This document shows, in pieces, positions 1 to 7,132 of a stretch of DNA of 10,063 nucleotides (positions are counted from its first letter, which is position 1; the number at the start of each line of letters is the position of its first letter). The translations under genes and the position numbers were made by a program. Origin of the DNA: JBJXGF01 sp046153015. Lineage in GTDB: Bacteria; Actinomycetota; Acidimicrobiia; Acidimicrobiales; CAIXPF01. The notes beneath the pieces were generated by a model. The model was given only the letters and a program-made list of their open reading frames with translations, did not search any database and was not told the origin of the DNA. The stretch covers positions 1-10,063 of the forward strand of contig JBJXGF010000008.1 in assembly GCA_046153015.1 (NCBI GenBank), given 5' to 3'.

Positions 1-1
1 G

Positions 2-2017
2 TCGCTGGCCGACGCGTCCCGCTTGGCCAGCGCCGAGGGCGAGGCCGCGGTGCTGGTGGAGCTGGCCGCCGAGCCCGGGGCCGCCGCGGCCGGAGCGGCG
101 CGGCGCGACCTCTACCGGCGGGTGTCCGCAGACGCCGCCGCCACCGGCCGGGCGCTCGACGACCACATCGAGGCGCTGCGGGTGCGGCCCGAGGACCTCG
201 ACCGCCTGAGCCGCGCCCCCGGGGTGCGCCGCATCGAGCCCGACCGCCTGCTCGCCCCGCAGGCCGAGCCGAACATCGAGCTGGTCGGCGCGCCCGCCGC
301 GTGGTCGGCCGGGCGGCGGGGCGAGACGGGCGCCGTGGCGATCATCGACAGCGGCGTCGACGCCGGCCACCCGCAGCTGAGCGGCCGGGTGGTCTACGAG
401 GCCTGCTTCACCGACCGGTCCTGCCCGAACGGCGCCTCCGAGCAGACCGGGCCCGGCGCCGCCGCGCCCTGCGGCCTGGTCTCGGGCTGCTGGCACGGCA
501 CGCACATGGCCGGGGTGGCCGCCGGCGCCCGGGACATCGGCGTGGCCCCCGGCGCCAAGATCGCCGCCTTCGCCGTGCTCAGCCGCTTCGCCGACCCGGC
601 CGACTGCGGCCCGCAGCCGGCGCCGTGCATCCTCGCCCGGGTGTCCGACGTGGTCGCGGCGCTGGCCCGGGTGGAGGAGGTGGCGGCCGAGCTGTCGATC
701 TCGGCGGTCAACCTCAGCCTGGCCGGCGAGACCCACGTGGCCCCCTGCGACGACACGATCCTCGCGGGCGCGATCGGCCGGCTGCGGGCCGCCGGCGTGG
801 CCACCGTCGTCGCCTCCGGCAACGGCGGGCACGCCGACGCGCTGAGCGAGCCGGCCTGCGCGTCGGAGGCGATCACCGTCGCCGCCTCGCACACCGACCG
901 CGACGCGGTGTACCTCGGCTCCAACTCCTCACCGCTGCTCGACCTGTGGGCGCCCGGGGTGAGCATCCGCAGCGCCGTGCCCGGCGGCGAGATCCGCGCC
1001 TCCACCGGCACCTCCCCCGCCGCGGCCCACGTGACCGGCGCGTGGGCGCTGGCCGCCGAGCTGCTGGGCGGGCGCAGCGTGGATCGGATCGAGGCCTTCC
1101 TCGAGGCGGGCGGCCTGGCGTTGACCGATCCCCGCAACGGGGTGACGGCCCCGCGGCTGGCGCTGCGCACCGGGCCCTCGCTGCTGCGCCTGCAGAGCGG
1201 GTTGTCGGCGCCGGCCGGCCATCGGGACGTGGTGGGCGACTTCAACGGCGACGGCGTGGACGACATCATCTGGTACGGCAACGGCGTCGCCTCCGACCTC
1301 GTGTGGTGGAGCTCCCGCTCGGGGGCGTTCAGCGCTAAACGGCTGCTGATCGGCAGCGGCCTGCTGAGCGCGGTCGGCGACTTCAACGGCGACGGGATCG
1401 ACGACGTGCTGTGGTTCTCGCCTCACTCAGGGGGCGACTGGATCTGGTGGGGCAGCCGCCAGGCCCGCTTCTCCGGGACGCAGCTGTCGGTGGCCGGCGA
1501 CCTGACGCCCGTGGCCGGCGACTTCGACGGCAACGGCGCCGCCGACATCTTGTGGTTCGCCCCGGGCAGCGCCGCCGACGCGCTGTGGCTGGGCGGACCG
1601 GGCGGCGCGTTCCGGCGGACCGAGGTGGACCTCGACGCCGCCGGCGCCCCGCTGGCCGGGGACTACGACGGCGACGGCCGCGCCGACCTGCTCGTGTACG
1701 ACGGCGCCGGGCCCGACGCCGTGTGGTTCGCGGAGGAGGACGGCCGGTTCGCCGCGGTCGGCCAGCACGCCCCCGACCACGCGCTGGCCTTCGCCGGCGA
1801 CGTGAACGGGGACCGCCGGGTGGACCTCCTGTGGCACGACCCGATCGGCGGTGTCGACAGCTGGTGGCTCGCCACCTCCGACGGTGTCTTCACCCGGACG
1901 CCGTTCGCCGCCCTCGCCGCGGCCCGGCCCACCCTGGGCGACTTCAACGGCGACGGCCTGGCCGATGTGCTGTGGCGAGACCCGACGGGCGCCGCCAGCC
2001 TGCGCTTCACTGCCTGA
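2..2017 (+). CDS. Secreted S8 (subtilisin-like) serine protease with C-terminal VCBS/FG-GAP repeats, 5' partial
   Basis: The reading frame is open to the left edge, so the true start and any signal peptide lie outside the window; a TTG at 23 is an internal candidate only. Numbering from that TTG, residues 8-80 look like an I9 propeptide inhibitor ending in a VRRIEPD segment. The S8 catalytic residues are visible: Asp109 in IIDSGVD, His158 in HGTHMAG, oxyanion Asn267 in ASGN and Ser331 in GTSPAAAHVTG. The usual GTSMAAPH appears here as GTSPAAAH. Eight cysteines in the catalytic domain, most between the Asp and His motifs or just after, fit disulfides in an exported enzyme. Six repeats with a G-D-F-N-G-D-G-x-x-D core begin at residues 405, 452, 499, 546, 592 and 639. 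They probably form a calcium-binding, propeller-like module for substrate or surface binding. The last repeat is cut short by the stop. The substrate is unknown. Confidence 0.93.
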   Translation, partial: SLADASRLASAEGEAAVLVELAAEPGAAAAGAARRDLYRRVSADAAATGRALDDHIEALRVRPEDLDRLSRAPGVRRIEPDRLLAPQAEPNIELVGAPAAWSAGRRGETGAVAIIDSGVDAGHPQLSGRVVYEACFTDRSCPNGASEQTGPGAAAPCGLVSGCWHGTHMAGVAAGARDIGVAPGAKIAAFAVLSRFADPADCGPQPAPCILARVSDVVAALARVEEVAAELSISAVNLSLAGETHVAPCDDTILAGAIGRLRAAGVATVVASGNGGHADALSEPACASEAITVAASHTDRDAVYLGSNSSPLLDLWAPGVSIRSAVPGGEIRASTGTSPAAAHVTGAWALAAELLGGRSVDRIEAFLEAGGLALTDPRNGVTAPRLALRTGPSLLRLQSGLSAPAGHRDVVGDFNGDGVDDIIWYGNGVASDLVWWSSRSGAFSAKRLLIGSGLLSAVGDFNGDGIDDVLWFSPHSGGDWIWWGSRQARFSGTQLSVAGDLTPVAGDFDGNGAADILWFAPGSAADALWLGGPGGAFRRTEVDLDAAGAPLAGDYDGDGRADLLVYDGAGPDAVWFAEEDGRFAAVGQHAPDHALAFAGDVNGDRRVDLLWHDPIGGVDSWWLATSDGVFTRTPFAALAAARPTLGDFNGDGLADVLWRDPTGAASLRFTA

Positions 2018-2027
2018 TTGTCGCAGT

Positions 2028-2049
2028 CTGACGGGCTCGGGCCGGTCAG
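2028..2049. terminator. Bidirectional hairpin between convergent protease and rmlD genes
   Basis: The stretch folds as CTGAC / GTCAG outer arms, one G-G mismatch, then GGC / GCC around a TCGG tetraloop. It sits 10 bases after the protease stop and overlaps the rmlD stop codon (2046-2048). No T-run follows on either strand, so it is not a classic intrinsic terminator. U-poor hairpins between convergent genes are common in high-GC actinobacteria. Its role as a shared terminator is inferred from position. Confidence 0.5.
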
Positions 2050-2894
2050 GCCCGCAGCCGGCGCACGAGGCGGGTGAGGGACTCCTCGAAGTGCGGCAGC
2101 GTCTCGAGGCCGCAGAGGCGCAGCGCAGCGTTGTCGAGCGCGGAGTTGGCGGGGCGGGGCGCGGGGCGGGGCGGGTCGAGCTCCGCCGTGGTGATCGCCC
2201 CCACCCGGTCGGGGGCATGGCCGCCGGCGGCCACCACCGCCCGGGCGTACTCCCACCACGAGACCACCCCCTGGTTGGTCACGTGATACAGGCCGGGGCG
2301 GCGGTCCACGGCCAGGCGGTGGACCATCGCGGCGAGGTCGGCCGCCATCGTCGGCGAGCCCCGCTGGTCGGTCACGAAGGCCAGCGGCGCACCCGCGTCG
2401 GCCAGGCGCAGGATCGTCTTGACGATGTTGGCGCCGTGCGCGCCGCTCACCCACGAGGTGCGCACCACGGCCCAGCCCGGGTCGATCTCGCGCTCGCCGC
2501 CGAGCTTGGAGCGGCCGTAGACCGACTGCGGGTTGGGGTCGTCCCACTCGGTGTAGGGCGTCGGCTTGGACCCGTCGAACACGTAGTCGGTCGAGACGTA
2601 CACCACGTGAGCCCCCACCCGGCGGGCGCCGTCGGCCACGTGGCGGGCGCCGAGCGCGTTGACCGCGTAGGCGAGGTCCGGTTCGGTCTCGCAGCGGTCG
2701 ACCGCGGTCATGGCCCCGGCGTGCACGATCAGGTCGGGCGCGAGGCCGCACACTGCGCCGAGCACCGCGTCGCGCTCGGCCAGATCGCAGTCGGCGGAGG
2801 CCAACGCCACCACCTCGTTGCGGGGGTTGGCGGCGAAGAGCGGGGCCAGCTCCTGGCCGAGCTGGCCGCTGCCCCCCGTGATCAGCACCTTCAC
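2046..2894 (-). CDS. rmlD: dTDP-4-dehydrorhamnose reductase RmlD
   Basis: This enzyme performs the last step of dTDP-L-rhamnose synthesis, NAD(P)H-dependent reduction of dTDP-4-dehydro-L-rhamnose in the cytoplasm. The 282-residue protein has family-typical length. It has an N-terminal Rossmann motif GGSGQLG (residues 7-13), the STDYVFDG segment (101-108) and the short-chain dehydrogenase pair Tyr126 and Lys130 in YGRSK. A DQRGSPT segment (176-182) and a C-terminal RPANSALDN segment, both typical of RmlD, are also present. The start is GTG at 2894, which puts the nucleotide-binding motif at the usual distance from the N-terminus. A weak GAGAG lies about 11 bases upstream. It is the last gene of the rmlACBD run, 47 bp after rmlB, and a 17-bp tandem repeat occupies that gap. 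It converges with the protease gene. Confidence 0.95.
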   Translation of the reverse strand: MKVLITGGSGQLGQELAPLFAANPRNEVVALASADCDLAERDAVLGAVCGLAPDLIVHAGAMTAVDRCETEPDLAYAVNALGARHVADGARRVGAHVVYVSTDYVFDGSKPTPYTEWDDPNPQSVYGRSKLGGEREIDPGWAVVRTSWVSGAHGANIVKTILRLADAGAPLAFVTDQRGSPTMAADLAAMVHRLAVDRRPGLYHVTNQGVVSWWEYARAVVAAGGHAPDRVGAITTAELDPPRPAPRPANSALDNAALRLCGLETLPHFEESLTRLVRRLRA

Positions 2895-2911
2895 GACGGC
2901 CGGTCTCTCAC

Positions 2912-2952
2912 GACAGTGTTGGCCTCAAGACAGTGTTGGCCTCAAGACAGTG
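2912..2952. repeat. 17-bp tandem repeat, about 2.4 copies, between rmlB and rmlD
   Basis: The unit GACAGTGTTGGCCTCAA occurs at 2912-2928 and again, identically, at 2929-2945. A third partial copy matches its first seven bases (2946-2952) and then diverges. The third copy and part of the second lie in the end of rmlB, whose TGA stop is read from 2944-2942 inside the second copy. The extra copies therefore follow the stop and lengthen the rmlB-rmlD spacer. Replication slippage is the simplest origin. No hairpin of note is formed. Confidence 0.9.
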
Positions 2953-3922
2953 CGGCCCGCGCCTTGAGCGGCGCCCACCACCAGCGGTTGTCGCGGTACC
3001 AGTCGACCGTGGTCGCCAGCGCGTCCTCGAAGCTGCGCTCGGGCCGCCAGCCCAGCGCCTCCGCCTTGGAGCAGTCGATCGAGTACCGCCGGTCGTGGCC
3101 GAGCCGGTCCGGCACGTACTCGATCATCTCCTCGCCGGCCCCGCAGAGCGCCAGGATGCGCTCGGTGAGCTCGCGGTTGCTCCGCTCGTTGCCGCCGCCG
3201 ATGTTGTACACCTCGCCCACCTCGCCCCGGCGCAGCACGAGGTCCACGCCGGCGCAGTTGTCCTCCACGTGGCACCAGTCGCGCACGTTGAGCCCGTCCC
3301 CGTAGAGGGGGACCTTGCGGCCCTCGAGCAGGTTGGTCACGAAGAGCGGGATCACCTTCTCGGGGAACTGGTAGGGCCCGAAGTTGTTCGACGAGCGGGT
3401 GACCAGCACCGGCAGCCCGTAGGTGGCGTGATACGACAGGGCGATCAGGTCCGAGCCGGCCTTCGACGCCGAGTACGGGGAGCGGGGCCCCAGCGCATCG
3501 CGCTCGGTGAACGAGCCCTCCTCGATCGAGCCGTACACCTCGTCGGTCGAGATGTGGAGCAGGCGGCCCACCTCGGCCCGCCGAGCGGTGTCGCACACCA
3601 CGTTCGTGCCGTCGCAGTTGGTCCGCACGAACGCGTCGGGGTTGAGGATCGAGCGGTCCACGTGGCTCTCGGCGGCGAAGTGCACGACCACGTCGTGGCC
3701 GGCCATCGCCGCGGCCAGCGACTCGCGGTCGCAGATGTCGCCCTTCACGAACTGGTAGCGGCGGCGGGTGGCCGGGTCCTCGTCGAGGCCCCGCAGGTTG
3801 TCGAGGTTGCCGGCGTAGGTGAGCGCGTCGAACACGGTCACCTCGTCGTCGCTGCCGGCCAGCACCCGGCGCACGTAGTTCGAGCCGATGAACCCGGCCC
3901 CGCCGGTGACGAACAGCTTCAC
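2942..3922 (-). CDS. rmlB: dTDP-glucose 4,6-dehydratase RmlB
   Basis: RmlB converts dTDP-D-glucose to dTDP-4-dehydro-6-deoxy-D-glucose using bound NAD+, the second step of dTDP-L-rhamnose synthesis. The 326-residue extended SDR protein carries GGAGFIG (residues 7-13) for NAD binding and AAESHVDRS (83-91). The catalytic triplet Thr126-Asp127-Glu128 lies in STDEVYG, and Tyr150 and Lys154 lie in YSASK. Further RmlB signatures are RSSNNFGPYQFPEK (176-189) and GDGLNVRDWCHVED (208-221). The start is GTG at 3922, supported by a GAGGAG ribosome binding site at 3932-3937, nine bases away. The gap to the upstream rmlC is 21 bp, so the two are almost certainly co-transcribed. The end of the gene runs into a 17-bp tandem repeat. 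Nothing essential looks missing. Confidence 0.97.
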   Translation of the reverse strand: MKLFVTGGAGFIGSNYVRRVLAGSDDEVTVFDALTYAGNLDNLRGLDEDPATRRRYQFVKGDICDRESLAAAMAGHDVVVHFAAESHVDRSILNPDAFVRTNCDGTNVVCDTARRAEVGRLLHISTDEVYGSIEEGSFTERDALGPRSPYSASKAGSDLIALSYHATYGLPVLVTRSSNNFGPYQFPEKVIPLFVTNLLEGRKVPLYGDGLNVRDWCHVEDNCAGVDLVLRRGEVGEVYNIGGGNERSNRELTERILALCGAGEEMIEYVPDRLGHDRRYSIDCSKAEALGWRPERSFEDALATTVDWYRDNRWWWAPLKARAALS

Positions 3923-3943
3923 GAAAGGGCTCTCCTCAGGAGG

Positions 3944-4510
3944 TCAGGTGCGCAGCGGCCAGCGGGGCCGCGCGTGCGGGGCGATGGCCGAGCGCTTGGG
4001 GTTGGCCTGGTCCCGGGCCGACAGCATCGGGTCGGTCACGCCCCAATCGGCGGCGATCTCGGGGTCGTCCCAGGCCACGCCGAGCTCGTCGGCGGGGTTG
4101 TAGTAGCCGTCGACCAGGTAGGTGATGGTGAGCTCGGTGAGCGAGGCGAACCCGTGGGCCACGCCCGGAGGGATGTACACGCCGCGGTGGCTCATCGTCC
4201 CGTCGGCCTGCTGGCCGAGGTCGAGGCACAGGGTGGCGCCGTCGGTGGGGCCGCCCTCGCGGAGGTCGTGCAGCACCACCCGCGCCCGGCCGCCGGGCAC
4301 GTACCAGTAGTCGGCCTGGTGGAGGTGGTAGTGCAGGCCCACGAGGCAGCCGGCGCGGCGGTCGCCGCGGTTGGCCTGGATCATCTCGCGGCCGTTGGGG
4401 ATCCACGACCGCCGGTACGTCTCGACGAAGTAGCCGCGGTCGTCGCCGTACACGTCGGGCTCCACGAGGTAGAGGCCGGCGATCTCGGGCGCTTCGGTGA
4501 TGGTGGGCAT
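3944..4510 (-). CDS. rmlC: dTDP-4-dehydrorhamnose 3,5-epimerase family protein (RmlC-like, divergent active-site region)
   Basis: This cupin-fold protein of 188 residues sits between rmlA and rmlB, so it should supply the third step: epimerisation of dTDP-4-dehydro-6-deoxyglucose at C3 and C5. Family marks include DDRGYFVE (residues 23-30), GLH with His60, the YIPPGVAHGF segment (112-121), and a C-terminal block with Tyr131, YYNP and WDDP. The region after GLH differs from textbook RmlC. The expected arginine before GLH is valine, the loop is about three residues shorter, and the QAK lysine aligns with aspartate in HQADYWYV. I believe similar HQADYW forms occur in other actinobacterial epimerase-like proteins. 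The ATG at 4510 has a GGAG nine bases upstream, inside the last codons of rmlA. The gap to rmlA is 6 bp. Operon context favours genuine RmlC activity; a 3-epimerase only is possible. Confidence 0.85.
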   Translation of the reverse strand: MPTITEAPEIAGLYLVEPDVYGDDRGYFVETYRRSWIPNGREMIQANRGDRRAGCLVGLHYHLHQADYWYVPGGRARVVLHDLREGGPTDGATLCLDLGQQADGTMSHRGVYIPPGVAHGFASLTELTITYLVDGYYNPADELGVAWDDPEIAADWGVTDPMLSARDQANPKRSAIAPHARPRWPLRT

Positions 4511-4516
4511 GAGCTG

Positions 4517-5623
4517 CTACTCCAGGTCGACCGAGGAGTGGTCGCCGAGCATCAGCCGCAGCGCTTTGGGCCGGTGGTCGGAGCGCAGCACCTCGGCGTG
4601 GCGGCCGATGAGCGAATCGGTGATGCGGGGGATGCCGACGATGCGGCTGTCCGCCAGGACCACCGAGTGGTCGAGCTCGGAGTCGATCACCTCGCAGCCC
4701 GGCCCGATCGAGCTGTACGGCCCGATGTAGCTGTTGACCACCCGCGCGCCGGCCCCCACCACGGCGGGGCCCCGCACCCGGCTGTTCACCAGCTGCGCGC
4801 CGGGCTCGAGCACCACGCGGCCCTCGACCGCGGAGGCGGCGTCGACCGAGCCCTCGAGCGACGGCTCGAGCTTGTCGAGCACCAGGCGGTTGCACTCGAG
4901 CAGCGGGTCCTTCTTGCCGGTGTCGATCCACCAGCCCTCGAGCACCTCGTGGCGCACCCGGTGGCCCTGGTCGATCAGCCACTGGATGGCGTCGGTGATC
5001 TCGAGCTCGCCCCGGGCCGAGGGCTTGATCTGGCTGACCGCCTCGTGGATCCGGGCGTCGAAGAGGTACACGCCCACGAGGGCGAGATCCGACGGCGGGT
5101 TGTCGGGCTTTTCCACCAGCTCGACCACCTCGCCCTCGGGCGTCACCCGGGCCACGCCGAAGGCGCGCGGGTTGTCGACCCGCTTGAGCAGGATCTGCGC
5201 CACCGGGGCGAGGGGCTCCTCGCCGAAGGCGGGCGCCAGGCAGGCCCGCCGCTGCGCCTCGAAGCGCTCGACGAACTCCACCAGGCCCTGCTCGAGCATG
5301 TTGTCGCCGAGGTACATCACGAAGTCCTCGTCGCCGAGGAAGTCGCGGGCGATGAGCACGCAGTGCGCCAGGCCGAGCGGCTGGTCCTGGGGGAGGTACG
5401 TGACCTGCACCCCGAAGCGGCTCCCGTCGCCGACCGCCTCCATGATCTCGGCGCGGGTGTCGCCCACCACGATGCCGATGTCCACGATCCCGGCGTCGCG
5501 CATGTCCTCCAGGCCGTAGAACAGGATCGGCTTGTTGGCGATCGGCACGAGCTGCTTGGCGCTCGTGTGGGTGATGGGCCGCAGGCGCGTGCCCGCGCCG
5601 CCGCTGAGGATCAGGCCTTTCAT
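4517..5623 (-). CDS. rmlA: Glucose-1-phosphate thymidylyltransferase, long form (RmlA)
   Basis: RmlA starts the dTDP-L-rhamnose pathway by joining glucose-1-phosphate and dTTP to give dTDP-glucose and pyrophosphate. The nucleotidyltransferase signature GGAGTRLRPIT is at residues 8-18 with Lys23 nearby. The metal-site LGDN has Asp107, and EKP (171-173) and WIDTG (232-236) are also present. At 368 residues it is longer than the roughly 290-residue short RmlA. The extra C-terminal part (about 258-345) shows hexapeptide-like repeats of a left-handed beta-helix, as in the RmlA-long family. The ATG is at 5623. No ribosome binding site is visible, but TACGCT lies 11 bases upstream, so a very short leader is likely. 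It is the first gene of the rmlACBD run, 72 bp downstream of the rhodanese-E1 gene on the same strand. Confidence 0.96.
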   Translation of the reverse strand: MKGLILSGGAGTRLRPITHTSAKQLVPIANKPILFYGLEDMRDAGIVDIGIVVGDTRAEIMEAVGDGSRFGVQVTYLPQDQPLGLAHCVLIARDFLGDEDFVMYLGDNMLEQGLVEFVERFEAQRRACLAPAFGEEPLAPVAQILLKRVDNPRAFGVARVTPEGEVVELVEKPDNPPSDLALVGVYLFDARIHEAVSQIKPSARGELEITDAIQWLIDQGHRVRHEVLEGWWIDTGKKDPLLECNRLVLDKLEPSLEGSVDAASAVEGRVVLEPGAQLVNSRVRGPAVVGAGARVVNSYIGPYSSIGPGCEVIDSELDHSVVLADSRIVGIPRITDSLIGRHAEVLRSDHRPKALRLMLGDHSSVDLE

Positions 5624-5634
5624 AGCGTGCCGTC

Positions 5635-5640
5635 AGCGTA
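5635..5640 (-). promoter_or_regulatory. Candidate -10 box for the rmlACBD operon
   Basis: On the minus strand TACGCT (TANNNT) ends 11 bases before the rmlA ATG. A weak -35-like TTGCTC lies 15 bases further upstream. This would give a leader of only a few bases, consistent with the missing ribosome binding site. The 72-bp gap otherwise shows no strong hairpin, so read-through from the upstream gene is also possible. Confidence 0.35.
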
Positions 5641-5695
5641 GCGGCGCGCGCTCGTGAGCAAGCAGACGCGGAGCGTGATCAGGAGGGGCGCCGGC

Positions 5696-6874
5696 TCAGC
5701 GGGCGGCGGGCGCCGCCACGTGGGGCATGCACAGCCCCTCCAGCTCGTGCACCTCGATGCGATCGCGGTTCTCCCACGTGACCTCGTTGTCGGGGTCGAC
5801 CCGCAGGCGGTACTCGCGGAAGCTCATCTCGAGCGAGTCGAACGCCACGAGCCGTCCCCGCAGCGGCTCGCCGATGCCGAGGACCAGCTTGATCGTCTCC
5901 AGCGCCTGGATCGAGCCGACGATGCCGGGCAGCACGCCGAGCACGCCCGCCTCGGCGCAGCTCGGGGCCAGCTCGGCCGGCGGGGGCTCGGGCAGCATGT
6001 CGCGATACGTGGGCCCCTGGCGGGGGTCGAACACGGTGATCTGGCCCTCGAAGCGGAAGATCGAGCCGTGCACCACCGGGATGCCGAGCTTCACCGACGC
6101 GTCGTTCAACAGGTAGCGCGAGGGGAAGTTGTCGGCCCCGTCGACCACCACGTCGTAGCCGGCGAGGATGTCCATGATGTTGTCGGCGCCGAGGCGCACG
6201 TCGTAGGTGACCACGTTCACGTCGGGGTTGAGCAGCGTCAGCGTCTTCTTCGCCGAGTCGACCTTGCGGTCCCCCACCCGCTCGAGGTTGTGCAGGATCT
6301 GGCGCTGCAGGTTCGACTCGTCGACCACGTCCATGTCGATGATGCCGATCGTGCCGACGCCGGCGGCGGCGAGGTAGAGCGCGGCGGGCGAGCCAAGCCC
6401 GCCGGCGCCGAGCAGCAGCACCTTGGCGTCGAGCAGCTTGAGCTGGCCCTCCACCCCCACCTCGGGCAGCAGCAGGTGACGCTGGTAGCGGTTGCGCTGG
6501 TCGGGGCCGAGCGTGCGCGGCGCCTGCCATTCCCGGCCCTCGTCCTTCCACTTGTTGAACCCGCCGGCCATCGAGGCGACGTCGCTGTAGCCCAGCTCCT
6601 CGAGGGTCTTCGCGGCGAACGCCGAGCGCACCCCGCCGGCGCAGTGCACGATGATCGGGGTCGACTTGTCGGCCACCAGGTTCTCGATCTGGCTCTCGAG
6701 GTTGCCGCGGGCCACGTAGAGGGCGCCCGGGATGGCGCCCTGCTCGTATTCGTCGGGCTCGCGCACGTCGAGCACCACCACACCGGGCTGGCGGCGCGCC
6801 GCCTCCGTGTAGTCGGTGTCGACCTCGCGGATCTCCGCCTTGGTCTTGCTCAGCAGTTCACGAAAGCTCGGCAT
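5696..6874 (-). CDS. moeZ: Rhodanese-ThiF/MoeB-type adenylyltransferase-sulfurtransferase (MoeZ-like, reversed domain order)
   Basis: The protein (392 residues) should adenylate the C-terminal Gly-Gly of a small ubiquitin-like sulfur carrier (MoaD, ThiS or CysO type) and load sulfur onto it. Residues about 20-115 are a rhodanese domain with its active-site Cys78 in HCAGGVRS. Residues about 125-355 are the E1-like domain: the ATP loop GAGGLG (156-161), IDMDVVDESNLQRQ with Arg191, Lys204, and DGADNF with Asp248. PSCAEAGVLGVLPG has the conserved Cys306. The MoeB zinc CxxC pairs are absent, as I recall for mycobacterial MoeZ. In MoeZ, MOCS3 and Uba4 the rhodanese domain is at the C-terminus; here it is first. 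The ATG at 6874 has GAGGTGG just upstream. The sulfur-carrier partner is not in the window, so the pathway (molybdopterin, thiamine, cysteine or tRNA thiolation) cannot be fixed. Confidence 0.9.
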   Translation of the reverse strand: MPSFRELLSKTKAEIREVDTDYTEAARRQPGVVVLDVREPDEYEQGAIPGALYVARGNLESQIENLVADKSTPIIVHCAGGVRSAFAAKTLEELGYSDVASMAGGFNKWKDEGREWQAPRTLGPDQRNRYQRHLLLPEVGVEGQLKLLDAKVLLLGAGGLGSPAALYLAAAGVGTIGIIDMDVVDESNLQRQILHNLERVGDRKVDSAKKTLTLLNPDVNVVTYDVRLGADNIMDILAGYDVVVDGADNFPSRYLLNDASVKLGIPVVHGSIFRFEGQITVFDPRQGPTYRDMLPEPPPAELAPSCAEAGVLGVLPGIVGSIQALETIKLVLGIGEPLRGRLVAFDSLEMSFREYRLRVDPDNEVTWENRDRIEVHELEGLCMPHVAAPAAR

Positions 6875-6911
6875 CGGCCACCTCGACGGCGAATCATTAC
6901 CGGACAGCTCA

Positions 6912-6917
6912 ACAATA
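6912..6917 (-). promoter_or_regulatory. Candidate -10 box for the rhodanese-E1 gene
   Basis: TATTGT on the minus strand lies 37 bases before the ATG at 6874. It would leave a leader of about 30 bases containing the GAGGTGG ribosome binding site. No convincing -35 element is seen. This is a weak call from position and composition. Confidence 0.3.
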
Positions 6918-6973
6918 GGTCGCGGCGGATGCTTCCCGCCTCGCCCGCACGAGCGCCGGCCCCCTCAGCTGTT

Positions 6974-7060
6974 CCTCGCTCCGCTCATGTGTACTCGACG
7001 GCGTGGCCCGCCCGGCTCGCTGGCGCTAGCACGGCCGTGCGGCCTCGCTGCGCTCAGCCG
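6974..7060. repeat. Degenerate intergenic repetitive element related to the 88-bp array
   Basis: This non-coding stretch holds two near-identical 14-mers, CCTCGCTCCGCTCA (6974-6987) and CCTCGCTGCGCTCA (7043-7056). Between them CCGGCTCGCTGGCGCTAG and the following CACGGCCG (7012-7037) match the reverse complement of the array core near 9752-9777 with few differences and one gap. A perfect 12-bp palindrome GCACGGCCGTGC is at 7029-7040. It fits a decayed copy of the same repeat family. The rest of 6875-7117 has no gene I can support. Confidence 0.55.
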
Positions 7061-7094
7061 CCCGCGGCGAGCCGCGACGCGGCGCTTCGTCACC

Positions 7095-7126
7095 GCAATG
7101 TACGTCCAAGCACAGCGATGTACACT
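7095..7126 (+). promoter_or_regulatory. Antitoxin-toxin promoter with leaderless-type -10 and paired operator half-sites
   Basis: TACACT (7121-7126) fits the TANNNT -10 box and ends six bases before the GTG at 7133. Transcription would then begin at or next to the start codon. A direct repeat GC(A/G)ATGTAC occurs at 7095-7103 and 7115-7123, exactly 20 bp apart, and overlaps the -10 and the -35 position. Two helical turns of spacing suggest binding by the antitoxin, which in Phd/YefM systems represses its own operon. The repeat and box are seen; the operator role is inferred. Confidence 0.5.
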
Positions 7127-7132
7127 GGCTCG

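Noticed and set aside
2933..5641. 902-residue open frame on the plus strand across the rml genes
   Set aside because: It is antisense to three clearly recognisable rml genes. Its Val/Ala/His/Gly-rich composition is that of a high-GC shadow frame.
5641..5710. Terminator between the rhodanese-E1 gene and rmlA
   Set aside because: GGCGCC occurs twice here but gives only short, self-complementary arms with no T-run, so I could not support a terminator.
7029..7040. Perfect 12-bp palindrome GCACGGCCGTGC as an independent operator
   Set aside because: It lies inside the degenerate repeat element, about 80 bp from the nearest promoter candidate, and short GC palindromes are expected by chance at this base composition.
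7118..7132. ATG at 7118 as the antitoxin start
   Set aside because: It would overlap the -10 box TACACT and lies upstream of the expected transcript start. GTG 7133 begins right where the Phd-like fold needs to start. It stays possible if a promoter exists further upstream.
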